Assembly (NCBI GenBank): GCA_903844775.1
Contig: CAIMUZ010000022.1
Span: 1-45,816, forward strand
Length of the DNA: 45,816 nucleotides
Direction: 5' to 3'
Source of the DNA: an uncultured Burkholderiales bacterium
Lineage (GTDB): Bacteria > Pseudomonadota > Gammaproteobacteria > Burkholderiales > Burkholderiaceae_C
The number at the start of each line of letters is the position of its first letter. The stretch's first letter is position 1. Shown here piece by piece: positions 9,010 to 17,081 of this stretch. A model generated the notes under the pieces. It saw nothing but the letters and a program-made list of their open reading frames with translations, had not been told where the DNA came from and searched no databases. Made by a program: the position numbers and the translations under genes.

Positions 9010-10001
9010 GCTGCACCCCCTTGAATGCCGGCAGGGTGAAGCCAACAAGCCACTTGGGTTGACACATCTTTTGCGGCAGACACTTGCAAAAGCTCAGGCC
9101 GCTCTTGCTTGCACTTGTCAAACACTTGGGGGCAACGCGGATTGAACGCGCAGCCCTTCGGAATGGCATTCAAGCGCGGCATGGCACCGTCAATTTGGTT
9201 CAAACGCTCACGCTCCATGTCCATGTCAGGAATGGAGGCCATCAAACCCGCTGTGTAAGGGTGCTCGGGATGGTGAATGACTTGATGCACAGGACCCACT
9301 TCAACAATACGCCCCGCATACATCACCGCCACACGGTCGCATGTCTCTGCAATCACACCCATGTCGTGGGTAATCAACATCACCGCAGCGCCACGCTGCT
9401 TGCAAATATTTTTGAGCAAACTGATGATTTGCGCTTGGATCGAAACATCCAGCGCCGTGGTGGGCTCGTCCGCCACAATGAGTTGGGGCTCTGCCGCCAA
9501 AGCCAGCGCAATGACCACACGCTGACGCATGCCCCCCGAAAACTGATGCGGGTAATGGTCAATTCGCTCTGCCGCGGCTGGGATGCCCGTGTCTTGCAGC
9601 AAGCCAATGGCGCGCTGCCGAGCCTCCTTGTCTGACACTGGCAAATGCGCCTGAATGGTTTCAATCAATTGCCGGCCCACTGAATAAAGCGGATTCAGCG
9701 ATGTGAGGGGGTCTTGAAAAATGGCGCCAATTTTGCGGCCTCGAATGCTCCGCATTTGATCGTTGTTCAAGTGATCAATGCGCTGGCCTTGCAACAAAAT
9801 TTGACCACTGGCCACGCGGCCTGGCGGCTCTAGCAAGCCGATGATGGACGCGCCTGTGAGTGATTTGCCAGCACCCGATTCACCCACCACGCCCAAAATT
9901 TCGCCGGGGGCAATCTCAAACGAAATGTCGTCCAACGCACGCAAGGTCCCGTGTCGATTGGGAAACTCCACCACCAAATTTTTTACTTGTAGAAGGCTCA
10001 T
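9006..10001 (-). CDS. Peptide-type ABC transporter ATP-binding protein (OppD/DppD-like)
   Basis: The second ATPase of the importer, 331 residues. Walker A GESGAGKSLTG, signature FSGGMRQRVVIALAL and Walker B LIVADEPTTALDVS are intact, and the C-terminal extension has the GCAFNPRCPQVFDKC cysteine cluster. Position between the permease gene and the OppF-like gene is the standard B-C-D-F order. Its stop overlaps the next start by four bases, suggesting translational coupling and equal amounts of the two ATPases. Confidence 0.93.
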   Translation of the reverse strand: MSLLQVKNLVVEFPNRHGTLRALDDISFEIAPGEILGVVGESGAGKSLTGASIIGLLEPPGRVASGQILLQGQRIDHLNNDQMRSIRGRKIGAIFQDPLTSLNPLYSVGRQLIETIQAHLPVSDKEARQRAIGLLQDTGIPAAAERIDHYPHQFSGGMRQRVVIALALAAEPQLIVADEPTTALDVSIQAQIISLLKNICKQRGAAVMLITHDMGVIAETCDRVAVMYAGRIVEVGPVHQVIHHPEHPYTAGLMASIPDMDMERERLNQIDGAMPRLNAIPKGCAFNPRCPQVFDKCKQERPELLQVSAAKDVSTQVACWLHPAGIQGGAA

Positions 10002-10035
10002 AGCGTTTGGGTAAAACTTGGAGAGGTGTGCCGCA

Positions 10036-10968
10036 TCAACGCAAACGCGGGTTCAAGGCATCGCGCAGCCAATCGCCCAGCAAGTTCACAGACAAAGCAA
10101 TGAGCACCAAAGTGACGCCGGGAAAAATAGTGATCCACCACTCCCCCGAAAATAAAAAATCGTTGCCAATGCGAATGAGCGTGCCCAAGGACGGTGATGT
10201 AGGCGGTACACCCACGCCTAAAAATGACAAGGTGGCTTCGGTGATGATGGCGGTGGCCACTTGAATGGTGGCCAACACCATGACAGGCCCCAACACATTG
10301 GGCAAGACATGTCGCAACATGATGCGCAATGGCGCAACGCCTGTGACGCGCGCAGCTTGCACGTATTCTTTGTTGCGTTCCACCAAGGTGGTGCCGCGCA
10401 CTGTGCGCGCATATTGCACCCAGCCTGTGAGTGAAATAGAAATGATCAACACACCAAAAGCCAATGAATCGTCGGCAGCGGGAAACATGGCGCGGCCCAC
10501 ACCCGCAATGAGAAGAGCCACCAGAATGGCTGGGAAAGACAACATCACATCGCACAGACGCATCAGAAAAGCGTCTAGCCAACCGCCTCTGAAACCCGCC
10601 AACAATCCCAAGCTCACACCCACCAGCAAAGACAAAATGACCGAGGCAAAGCCCACTACCAAAGAGATGCGGGTGCCATACATCAGGGCCGACAAAATAT
10701 CGCGTCCTTGATCGTCTGTGCCTAGCAAATATTTGGTGCTGCCCTCAGCCATCCATGCCGGAGGTAAGCGCGCATCGATCAAATCCAAGGTGGCGGCATC
10801 AAAGGGGTTGTAGGGCGATACCCATTTGGCAAACAGCGCGCAAAAGACAAAGACAAAGGCAATGCCAGCAGCGGCCATGGCTGTTTTAGATTGCCTAAAG
10901 CTGTAGCCCACATCGCTGTGAAACCAGCGAGACAAGAAATTGAGCGGCTGTCTTTGATGCACAGACAT
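10036..10968 (-). CDS. Peptide-type ABC transporter permease (OppC/DppC-like)
   Basis: Inner-membrane permease of 310 residues with an N-terminal cytoplasmic stretch, a first membrane span at about residues 29-48, and a BPD_transp_1 core. The EAA loop that contacts the ATPases is visible as YVQAARVTGVAPLRIMLRHVLPN. The C-terminus LLGDWLRDALNPRLR is characteristic of DppC/OppC proteins. It starts three bases after the stop of the partner permease gene. Confidence 0.93.
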   Translation of the reverse strand: MSVHQRQPLNFLSRWFHSDVGYSFRQSKTAMAAAGIAFVFVFCALFAKWVSPYNPFDAATLDLIDARLPPAWMAEGSTKYLLGTDDQGRDILSALMYGTRISLVVGFASVILSLLVGVSLGLLAGFRGGWLDAFLMRLCDVMLSFPAILVALLIAGVGRAMFPAADDSLAFGVLIISISLTGWVQYARTVRGTTLVERNKEYVQAARVTGVAPLRIMLRHVLPNVLGPVMVLATIQVATAIITEATLSFLGVGVPPTSPSLGTLIRIGNDFLFSGEWWITIFPGVTLVLIALSVNLLGDWLRDALNPRLR

Positions 10969-10971
10969 GTG

Positions 10972-11952
10972 TCAGTGCCCTCCTGCTTTGCCCACACGCA
11001 GTCGCGGGTCCACCACAAAGTAAAGCAGATCAACCACCAGATTGATGACCACAAAAATAAGCGCAATCAAACACAAATAGGCCGCCATGACCGGAATGTC
11101 GGCAAAGGTCACCGCTTGAATAAACAGCAAGCCCATGCCGGGCCATTGAAAAACGGTTTCGGTGATGATGGCAAATGCAATGAGGCCGCCCAACTGCAAA
11201 CCGGTGATGGTCATGACCGGCACCAAGGTATTTTTAAGTGCATGGCCAAAATGAATGGCTCTGTTGGAAAGGCCACGTGCCCGCGCAAACTTGATGTAGT
11301 CAGTGCGCAGCACTTCCAACATTTCTGCACGCACCAAACGCATGATCAGCGTCAGCTGAAAAATAGTGAGCGTGAGTGCCGGCAAAATAATGTGATGCCA
11401 GCCTTTGGCGGTGAGCAAGCTGGTGCTCCACCAACCAATTTTGACCACATCGCCGCGACCAAAACTGGGAAACCATCCCAGCAACACCGCAAAAAATAAG
11501 ATCAGCAAAATACCAATCAGAAAAGTGGGCAAAGACACACCCAACAAAGACAAAGTCATGAGCAGTTGGCTGCCAAAGGTGCCTCGTCTCAATGCGGCAT
11601 ACACCCCCATGGGGATGCCCAACAACAAAGCCATGCCCGCCGCTATTACGGCAAGCTCCAGGGTGGCCGGAAAGCGATCGGCAATGAGCTGAGACACCTT
11701 GGCACCTTGACGCAAGCTGATGCCAAACTCAGCTTGTGCGGCGTTGATTAAAAAGTGCCAGAACTGCACAAAGAAAGGCTGATCGAGGCCTAAGTCTTTG
11801 CGTAAAAAATCAATTTGCTCTGCCGTGGCGTCTTGGCCCAACATGAACAGCACAGGGTCACCCACATACTGGAACAACAAAAATGCAATGAACGCTACCG
11901 AAACCATCACCATGACAGCCTGAATGAGGCGCTGCAATACAAAGGCCAACAT
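10972..11952 (-). CDS. Peptide-type ABC transporter permease (OppB/DppB-like)
   Basis: Partner permease of 326 residues. It begins with the typical MLAFVLQRLIQAVMV first span and contains the GDP motif of the large periplasmic loop, the EAA loop (YIKFARARGLSNRAIHFGHALKN), and the DLLYFVVDPRLRVG C-terminus found in DppB/OppB proteins. It starts six bases after the stop of the DUF3047 lipoprotein gene, so that lipoprotein is probably the first gene of this transport operon. Confidence 0.93.
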   Translation of the reverse strand: MLAFVLQRLIQAVMVMVSVAFIAFLLFQYVGDPVLFMLGQDATAEQIDFLRKDLGLDQPFFVQFWHFLINAAQAEFGISLRQGAKVSQLIADRFPATLELAVIAAGMALLLGIPMGVYAALRRGTFGSQLLMTLSLLGVSLPTFLIGILLILFFAVLLGWFPSFGRGDVVKIGWWSTSLLTAKGWHHIILPALTLTIFQLTLIMRLVRAEMLEVLRTDYIKFARARGLSNRAIHFGHALKNTLVPVMTITGLQLGGLIAFAIITETVFQWPGMGLLFIQAVTFADIPVMAAYLCLIALIFVVINLVVDLLYFVVDPRLRVGKAGGH

Positions 11953-11958
11953 GTGCGT

Positions 11959-12723
11959 TTATTTCAATTCAATGGGGCCATACCAAGCAAGCGCTTTGCT
12001 CCGGGTATTGTCAGAGTCGGTCATGAGGCCAATGCCTATCAAAGCCCCAGGCGCTTCGCCAAATGCTTTTTCATAATCGGCCTTGATGTTGCGCTCATAG
12101 CTAAGCCATTGGTGCAAACGAGCGGTGCCCGACTCCACCACAATTTTACGAATGCGATCGGTACGGGGGTTCTCAATGACAGTACCCACTGGCCTTTTAT
12201 TGCACCACACATACATGAGGGTGGCATAGGGCATGGGTTGGCCTGTTAAGGCGTGCGTCAATTCACTGAGCATGGCATTTTTGGGAGAAAACTGGTTGCG
12301 GTCGCCCTCAAAGGCCAACACCAAACGAACCGGTGAGTCGTCGTGATCGCGTGCGGCCATGTCGGCTTCTGCCAAAAGTTGGGGGACCTGCCAAGCAAAC
12401 GAAAGGGCATTGAGCTGATCAGGCTCTATACGAAGCGTTTTGCGCAGCATGCTGGCAGACGAATCGGCATTGGCCTGCAATGCACTGTGGGCATTCAAAG
12501 TGGTTAAGCCATAGCGTGTGATGACCTTGCCCGGCAACTTGACGGCTTCCCACTTCAACTGGTCTTCAGGTTGCCAAAGGGTAAGGGGCTTTGAGGCAAG
12601 CGTGTTGGGGGTGCCGCCGGCAATGGGCGGGTGAACAAGCGTACTGCACCCCCCCAAACCAAGGAGAAGCAAACAAGCGCCCAATCGGGCCAACTTACGA
12701 ATGAGAGGCGTGTTTTTCAACAT
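11959..12723 (-). CDS. DUF3047 domain lipoprotein
   Basis: A predicted lipoprotein of 254 residues. The start at 12723 gives a short basic N-terminus, a hydrophobic core and a lipobox LGGC at about residues 23-26; an in-frame upstream start at 12765 would only add a non-signal extension. The remainder matches DUF3047 as I recognise it: FEGDRNQFSPKNAMLSE, MPYATLMYVWCN, NPRTDRIRKIVVESG and a final LAWYGPIEL. Family function is not established; the fold may be carbohydrate-binding-like, but that is a guess. It directly precedes the permease gene, which suggests a link to the ABC importer or simply shared expression. Confidence 0.8.
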   Translation of the reverse strand: MLKNTPLIRKLARLGACLLLLGLGGCSTLVHPPIAGGTPNTLASKPLTLWQPEDQLKWEAVKLPGKVITRYGLTTLNAHSALQANADSSASMLRKTLRIEPDQLNALSFAWQVPQLLAEADMAARDHDDSPVRLVLAFEGDRNQFSPKNAMLSELTHALTGQPMPYATLMYVWCNKRPVGTVIENPRTDRIRKIVVESGTARLHQWLSYERNIKADYEKAFGEAPGALIGIGLMTDSDNTRSKALAWYGPIELK

Positions 12724-12773
12724 GTGTTCGTGAAACGCAAACAAATCAAATTGTGAAAACACCAATGTGCCAT

Positions 12774-12809
12774 AAAAAAACCCACCATGTTGCCACGGTG
12801 GGTTTTTTA
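12774..12809. terminator. Bidirectional terminator downstream of the porin gene
   Basis: A CCCACC/GGTGGG stem (12781-12786 with 12797-12802) is flanked by a seven-A run on the left and a six-T run on the right. On the minus strand it ends the porin transcript just after its stop. It separates the porin from the DUF3047 gene. Confidence 0.88.
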
Positions 12810-12847
12810 GTTTCTAAATCTCTAACTGACCAAAGTCAGCGCGGGGA

Positions 12848-13993
12848 TTAGAAAGTGTGTGTCAAACCAACGAATTGGTTGGTACCTGTGACCAAACCAC
12901 CGTTGTTAGAGCTAGCAGCTGAAACACCTTTTTTGGTTGAAGAAGCTGCGTAGACCAATGTAGAACGCTTGGACAAGGCGTATGTAGCACCCCAACCAGT
13001 TTTAGAGGTTTTTGTGGAACTATCTGTTTTTGAAGCGCCAGCAGAGTCGAGTCCGATGTCTTTGTCAGCATTGAACATGCCATATGTGAACAAGAACGCG
13101 CCATAAGGAACGGTCACTGCAATTTCAGTAGCTTTGTGAGCGGCCAAACCAGCGTAAGTAGCAACGTTTGTAGCAGAAATTGATTTAGCTACAACAGCTG
13201 TCTTTTGGTTGAACTGGCTAACGAACAACTTGGCAACTTTCAAGTCATAAGAAGCGCCAATTTTGGTTTGCTCTTGACCTTGAATGTCAGTGATTGTGTA
13301 GAACTGAGCAAACACAGGGCCATTTGTGTAGTTGATACCCATGGAGTTCATGTTAGCCCAACGCTGACCAGTCATTGCATTGTTAGATAGGACACCTGTG
13401 GCAGTCGATGCAGCTTCCAACAAAGAATAGTTGTTAGCAGAAGAGTAGCCTGCGCCTGTACCTGCGCCAGAAAACTTGTTTTGTGATTTCTGAACATTCA
13501 AAGCCCAAACTTGTGCGCCCATGATTGAGGGTGACACGTACTGTGTTTGACCTGAGTAGCGGCCGTTGGCAGCTTGGTGTGGAGCTGTTGACTGACCAGA
13601 ATCTTCCAGTGGGTGCAATGGTGCTACGCCAATCGCGTTGGTGAAACGACCCACACGAAGTTGACCCATGCTGCTGTCAAGTGTGATGTGTGATTGTTCA
13701 AACAGGCTGTCACCAGCCGCGCCAGTAACGGAGTTCACGTAGCCAGTGTTGGTACCTGAGTTGGCTGAGTTGAAACGTGCTTGAACGCCTGCAGACAATT
13801 TCATGCCGCCGCCCATGTCTTCAACAGCAGTGAATGTCAAATGGTTACGGTCACCTTTCCATGCGCCATAACCGTGTACTTTGGCAGTGCTTGTGCTGAT
13901 ACCGTAGTTGATGGAGCCAGAAATGGTGGCAGAAGACTGAGCAAAAGCGCCAGTTGCTGCCAAAGCAGCCAAAGCAATAAGGGTTTTTTTCAT
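12848..13993 (-). CDS. Gram-negative general porin (betaproteobacterial trimeric porin)
   Basis: An outer-membrane beta-barrel porin of 381 residues. The start at 13993 gives a clean signal peptide (MKKTLIALAALAATGAFA, then Q) and has a GGAGA ribosome site; an in-frame start 63 bases upstream would disrupt this. The mature protein opens with SATISGSINYGI, alternates short polar and aromatic strands, and ends in GLTHTF with the terminal Phe required for barrel assembly. It resembles the general porins of Burkholderiales (porin_4 type). Ion selectivity cannot be read. It lies divergent from coq7, with a 194-bp intergenic region that includes a possible leader peptide. Confidence 0.92.
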   Translation of the reverse strand: MKKTLIALAALAATGAFAQSSATISGSINYGISTSTAKVHGYGAWKGDRNHLTFTAVEDMGGGMKLSAGVQARFNSANSGTNTGYVNSVTGAAGDSLFEQSHITLDSSMGQLRVGRFTNAIGVAPLHPLEDSGQSTAPHQAANGRYSGQTQYVSPSIMGAQVWALNVQKSQNKFSGAGTGAGYSSANNYSLLEAASTATGVLSNNAMTGQRWANMNSMGINYTNGPVFAQFYTITDIQGQEQTKIGASYDLKVAKLFVSQFNQKTAVVAKSISATNVATYAGLAAHKATEIAVTVPYGAFLFTYGMFNADKDIGLDSAGASKTDSSTKTSKTGWGATYALSKRSTLVYAASSTKKGVSAASSNNGGLVTGTNQFVGLTHTF

Positions 13994-14024
13994 TTGAGAA
14001 GTTCTCCAAGGTTTAACAAGGGCT

Positions 14025-14063
14025 CTAAGTTGAGTGTTTGCGGATTCGCAAGCCACGCTTCAC
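14025..14063 (-). CDS. Possible 12-residue leader peptide upstream of the porin
   Basis: On the minus strand an ideal AAGGAGG ribosome site (14080-14074) is followed eight bases later by GTG and a short frame, [12 protein letters not shown], that stops 31 bases before the porin ATG. The peptide is strongly basic. Inside the frame is a 5-bp hairpin (14038-14051). The ribosome site itself sits in an imperfect 18-bp inverted repeat (14070-14087) that could hide it. No such peptide is known to me; translation is inferred only from the ribosome site. Confidence 0.35.
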   Translation of the reverse strand: MKRGLRIRKHST

Positions 14064-14187
14064 AGAGCCAACCTCCTTAAGGAAGTTGTATGTATTGCAC
14101 CAGAGGCAAGGCCGGTCTGCAAAGAAAATCCCACTTTTAATGGGTTATTCGTTGTGCTGGCACAACAACAGGGCTAAACTTATCCCC

Positions 14188-14853
14188 ATGAATGCCGATG
14201 CTTTGATCCTTGCCGCCGACAGCGCTTTGCGCACCCTCTTTGCCACCCCTAGGGCGGCCAGGCCCACACCGCAAGCCCCTGTGGCCCTTTCATTGCAGGC
14301 AGATGGAGCCATGGCAGCGCCTGTCACTGTTGAGCTCACCGAAGCCGAAAAATCTCTTTCCGCTGCGCTCATGCGGGTAAACCATGTGGGCGAGGTGTGC
14401 GCGCAAGCTTTGTACACCGGGCAGTCCTTGGCCTCCAAAGACCCTGTTTTGCGCGCCAAGCTAGACGAAGCCTGCCGCGAAGAGACCGATCACTTGGCCT
14501 GGACCCGTGAGCGCCTTGAACAACTCAACAGCCACCCCTCCCTCTTAAACCCCCTTTGGTACGCCGGCGCATTTGCCATTGGCTACGGCGCGGGCAAGTT
14601 GGGCGGCGACAAGCTGAGCTTGGGCTTTGTGGTGGCCACAGAGAACCAGGTAGAGGCTCATTTGGCGGGGCACATGTCTCAATTGCCCGCCAACGACTTG
14701 GCGTCCAGGGCCATCGTGGCGCAAATGAAAACCGATGAGGCGGCGCACGCCCGCATGGCGCAGCGCGCGGGGGCTGTGGACTTGCCCGAACCCGTCAAAC
14801 GCTTGATGGGCGCGGCCGCCAAGCTAATGACCACCGTGGCGCACCGAATTTAA
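14188..14853 (+). CDS. coq7: 2-polyprenyl-3-methyl-6-methoxy-1,4-benzoquinol hydroxylase, Coq7 family
   Basis: A di-iron monooxygenase of ubiquinone synthesis that adds the last ring hydroxyl. The start at 14188 yields 221 residues and the expected [11 protein letters not shown] beginning; the open frame runs further upstream to 14038 but into the porin regulatory region. Ferritin-like iron ligands are visible: Glu69 in MRVNHVGEV, Glu99 and His102 in EETDH, the central [10 protein letters not shown] segment, and the last ExxH-type motif in KTDEAAHA. It is the form used by many betaproteobacteria in place of UbiF. It converges with the OsmC-like gene, and the two stop codons overlap. Confidence 0.93.
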   Translation: MNADALILAADSALRTLFATPRAARPTPQAPVALSLQADGAMAAPVTVELTEAEKSLSAALMRVNHVGEVCAQALYTGQSLASKDPVLRAKLDEACREETDHLAWTRERLEQLNSHPSLLNPLWYAGAFAIGYGAGKLGGDKLSLGFVVATENQVEAHLAGHMSQLPANDLASRAIVAQMKTDEAAHARMAQRAGAVDLPEPVKRLMGAAAKLMTTVAHRI

Positions 14854-15299
14854 GCCTCGATCACCTCAAAGCTGGTGCTAATTTGAGCCGTCTTGGCCAA
14901 CATGATGCTGGCAGAGCAATACTTGTCATGGCTCATGGCCACGGCACGCTCAATGGCAGAGGCCGGAATGCCTTTGCCAGACACCGTGAAATGCATGTGA
15001 ATTTTGGTAAAAACTTTGGGGTCGGTATCGGCGCGCTCGGAGGTGAGCTTGACACTGCAGCCGCGCACATCGTGTCGGCCACGTTTCAAAATTAAGACCA
15101 CGTCATAGGCTGTGCAGCCGCCCGTTCCGGCCAGCACGGTTTCCATAGGGCGGGGCGCTAAGTTTTGACCGCCGTTTTCAGGCTTGGCAGCGTCGGGGGC
15201 GCCGTCCATCATCAAAACATGGCCGCTGCCAGTTTCGGCCACAAAACCCATGCCTGAGCGAGCGCCTGTGGCGCCGGTCCAACTGACTGTGCATTCCAT
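14850..15299 (-). CDS. OsmC/YhfA-family protein
   Basis: A 149-residue protein of the OsmC/Ohr superfamily. The start at 15299 gives MECTVSWTG, the typical YhfA-like beginning; the frame remains open upstream to 15380 but without support. Two conserved cysteines are present, Cys62 in [10 protein letters not shown] and Cys128 in KYCSASIML, the positions used for thiol-based peroxide reduction in OsmC and Ohr proteins. YhfA-type members have no firmly assigned substrate, so a peroxidase role is a family-based suggestion. It overlaps the end of coq7 by four bases. Confidence 0.85.
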   Translation of the reverse strand: MECTVSWTGATGARSGMGFVAETGSGHVLMMDGAPDAAKPENGGQNLAPRPMETVLAGTGGCTAYDVVLILKRGRHDVRGCSVKLTSERADTDPKVFTKIHMHFTVSGKGIPASAIERAVAMSHDKYCSASIMLAKTAQISTSFEVIEA

Positions 15300-15366
15300 T
15301 TTTTGGGATTCTTTCTTCAAATGATGACAACTTGCTTGGGGAGATCGTAAAGCTTTATCAAAAGTA

Positions 15367-15394
15367 TTGCACCGCAGCAATTTTTATGTAGAAT
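15367..15394 (+). promoter_or_regulatory. Predicted sigma-70 promoter for the RNA element before ilvA
   Basis: TTGCAC (15367-15372) and TAGAAT (15389-15394) are separated by 16 bases. The -10 box is preceded by TG at one base distance from an extended -10 position. Transcription would begin near 15401, about 100 bases before the terminator T-run. Confidence 0.5.
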
Positions 15395-15400
15395 TTCGAA

Positions 15401-15500
15401 CAGTCGTGCTTTTATTCATTTGAGAGCATGAGCCGTTTGTCTCCTCCACCCTCTGAAAAGGTGGATTTGCCCCGCGCCGCAAGGCTCGGGGCATTTTTTT
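15401..15500 (+). ncRNA. Candidate small RNA or transcription attenuator upstream of ilvA
   Basis: A predicted promoter, a hairpin with TCCACC/GGTGGA arms (15445-15450 with 15460-15465), and a strong terminator (15469-15500) define a unit of about 100 nt. The 5' side of the first hairpin carries CTCCTCCACC, which is complementary to Shine-Dalgarno sequences, as in some regulatory RNAs. A short frame from 15428 crosses the unit but is not rich in Ile, Val, Leu or Thr codons, so a classical ilv leader peptide is unlikely. It may be an independent RNA or a controlled leader of ilvA. The 3' end is well supported; the 5' end is inferred. Confidence 0.45.
15469..15500 (+). terminator. Strong Rho-independent terminator 18 bases before the ilvA start
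   Basis: GCCCCG (15469-15474) pairs with CGGGGC (15487-15492), and an inner GCC-GCAA-GGC stem-loop stacks on top across one C-T mismatch. Seven T follow (15494-15500). A second small hairpin (CCCG 15503-15506 with CGGG 15514-15517) sits between it and the ilvA ATG. Confidence 0.85.
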
Positions 15501-15518
15501 CGCCCGTATCATTCGGGT

Positions 15519-17066
15519 ATGACTGCGAAAAACCTCACACCTTCAGACTATTTGAAAAAAATTCTGAATGCCCGCGTTTACGACGTGGCCACAGAATCGA
15601 ACTTAGAAATAGCCAAGAATTTAAGTCAACGCCTGCACAACACAGTTTTGCTCAAGCGCGAAGACCAGCAAGCCGTGCACAGCTTCAAGCTGCGCGGCGC
15701 CTACAACAAGATGGCGCAGCTCACGCCTGCGCAACTCAAAAAAGGCGTGATCTGCGCCTCGGCAGGCAATCACGCGCAAGGCGTCTCTTTAGGCGCCCGC
15801 AAACTAGGTTGCCGTGCCGTCATCGTCATGCCCACCACCACACCCCAAGTCAAGGTCGATGCGGTTGAAGCTTTAGGGGGCGAAGTGGTGCTGATGGGTG
15901 ACAGCTACTCAGACGCCCACAAACACGCCGTCATGCTCGAGAAAAAGATGGGCATGACCTTTGTGCATCCCTTTGACGACCCTGAAGTGATCGCAGGTCA
16001 AGGCACCATTGCCATGGAAATGTTGCGCCAGCATCAAGGCCGTTTGGATGCGGTGTTTGTGGCCATTGGCGGCGGCGGGTTGATTGCTGGCGTGGCCAAT
16101 TACATCAAAGCCGTGCGACCCGACGTCAAAGTCATTGGTGTGCAGATGAACGACTCCGACGCCATGATTCAATCGGTCAACGCCAACCAGCGCATCACGC
16201 TCGATGATGTGGGTTTGTTTTCAGATGGCACCGCGGTGAAATTGGTGGGCGAAGAAACTTTTCGCATCGCGCGCGGCTTGGTCGACGATTACATGACTGT
16301 TGACACTGACGCGGTGTGCGCGGCCATCAAAGATGTGTTTGTGGACACCCGCTCCATCGTCGAACCCGCGGGTGCTTTGGCTGTGGCCGCCATCAAGCAA
16401 TATGTGGCAAAACATAAAACCAAAGGTGAAACCTACGCGGCCATTTTGTGCGGCGCCAACATGAATTTTGACCGCCTGCGTTTTGTGGCCGAGCGCGCCG
16501 AAGTGGGCGAAGAGCGCGAAGCCATTTTTGCAGTCACGATGCCAGAAGAGCGCGGCAGTTTCAAACGCTTTTGCGAACTGATTGGCAATTTGCCAGGCGG
16601 CCCGCGCAACGTGACCGAATTCAATTACCGCATCAGCGACTCCCAGAAAGCCCATGTGTTTGTGGGCCTCACCACACAAGGCGCAGGCGAGAGCACGAAG
16701 ATATCGAACAACTTCAAAAAGCATGGCTTTGTGAACATCGATTTAACGCACGATGAGTTGGCCAAAGAGCACATCCGCCACATGGTGGGCGGCCATTCCA
16801 GCTTGGCGCAAAACGAACGTCTCATGCGCTTTGTGTTTCCAGAGCGCCCCGGTGCATTGCTGAAGTTTTTAAATTTGATGCGGCCCGGTTGGAACATCAG
16901 CCTGTTTCACTATCGCAACCAAGGGGCAGACTACGGCCGCATTTTGGTAGGTTTGCAAGTGCCCGAAAAAGACGACAAAGCCTTTGACAAGTTTTTAAAG
17001 ACTTTGGGCTATCCCCACATTGAAGAAACCCACAATCCGGTCTACCGGATGTTCTTGCAACAGTAA
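15519..17066 (+). CDS. ilvA: Threonine ammonia-lyase, biosynthetic
   Basis: A PLP enzyme that deaminates threonine to 2-oxobutanoate, the first step of isoleucine synthesis. The 515-residue length and two-domain layout indicate the biosynthetic, feedback-regulated form: catalytic domain about 1-330 with the PLP lysine Lys57 in HSFKLRGAYNK and a glycine-rich AIGGGGLIAG loop, then two ACT-like regulatory domains (about 335-410 and 430-510). No Shine-Dalgarno sequence precedes the ATG; a small hairpin and a strong terminator lie immediately upstream instead, so expression may depend on readthrough or an unseen promoter. It is not part of a larger ilv operon here. Confidence 0.96.
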   Translation: MTAKNLTPSDYLKKILNARVYDVATESNLEIAKNLSQRLHNTVLLKREDQQAVHSFKLRGAYNKMAQLTPAQLKKGVICASAGNHAQGVSLGARKLGCRAVIVMPTTTPQVKVDAVEALGGEVVLMGDSYSDAHKHAVMLEKKMGMTFVHPFDDPEVIAGQGTIAMEMLRQHQGRLDAVFVAIGGGGLIAGVANYIKAVRPDVKVIGVQMNDSDAMIQSVNANQRITLDDVGLFSDGTAVKLVGEETFRIARGLVDDYMTVDTDAVCAAIKDVFVDTRSIVEPAGALAVAAIKQYVAKHKTKGETYAAILCGANMNFDRLRFVAERAEVGEEREAIFAVTMPEERGSFKRFCELIGNLPGGPRNVTEFNYRISDSQKAHVFVGLTTQGAGESTKISNNFKKHGFVNIDLTHDELAKEHIRHMVGGHSSLAQNERLMRFVFPERPGALLKFLNLMRPGWNISLFHYRNQGADYGRILVGLQVPEKDDKAFDKFLKTLGYPHIEETHNPVYRMFLQQ

Positions 17067-17081
17067 ATAATTTGGGCAGTT

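Noticed and set aside
9010-9048. Longer start for the OppF-like ATPase
   Set aside because: It would overlap the upstream ATPase gene by 43 bases, while the ATGA overlap at 9009 is typical for these operons.
12240-14056. Plus-strand frames across the DUF3047 and porin genes
   Set aside because: They are short, lack ribosome sites and lie opposite two well-supported genes.
15428-15868. Frame that could encode an ilv leader peptide before ilvA
   Set aside because: It is not rich in Ile, Val, Leu or Thr codons, has no early stop at the terminator, and continues far into ilvA in another frame. It does not fit a classical attenuator peptide.
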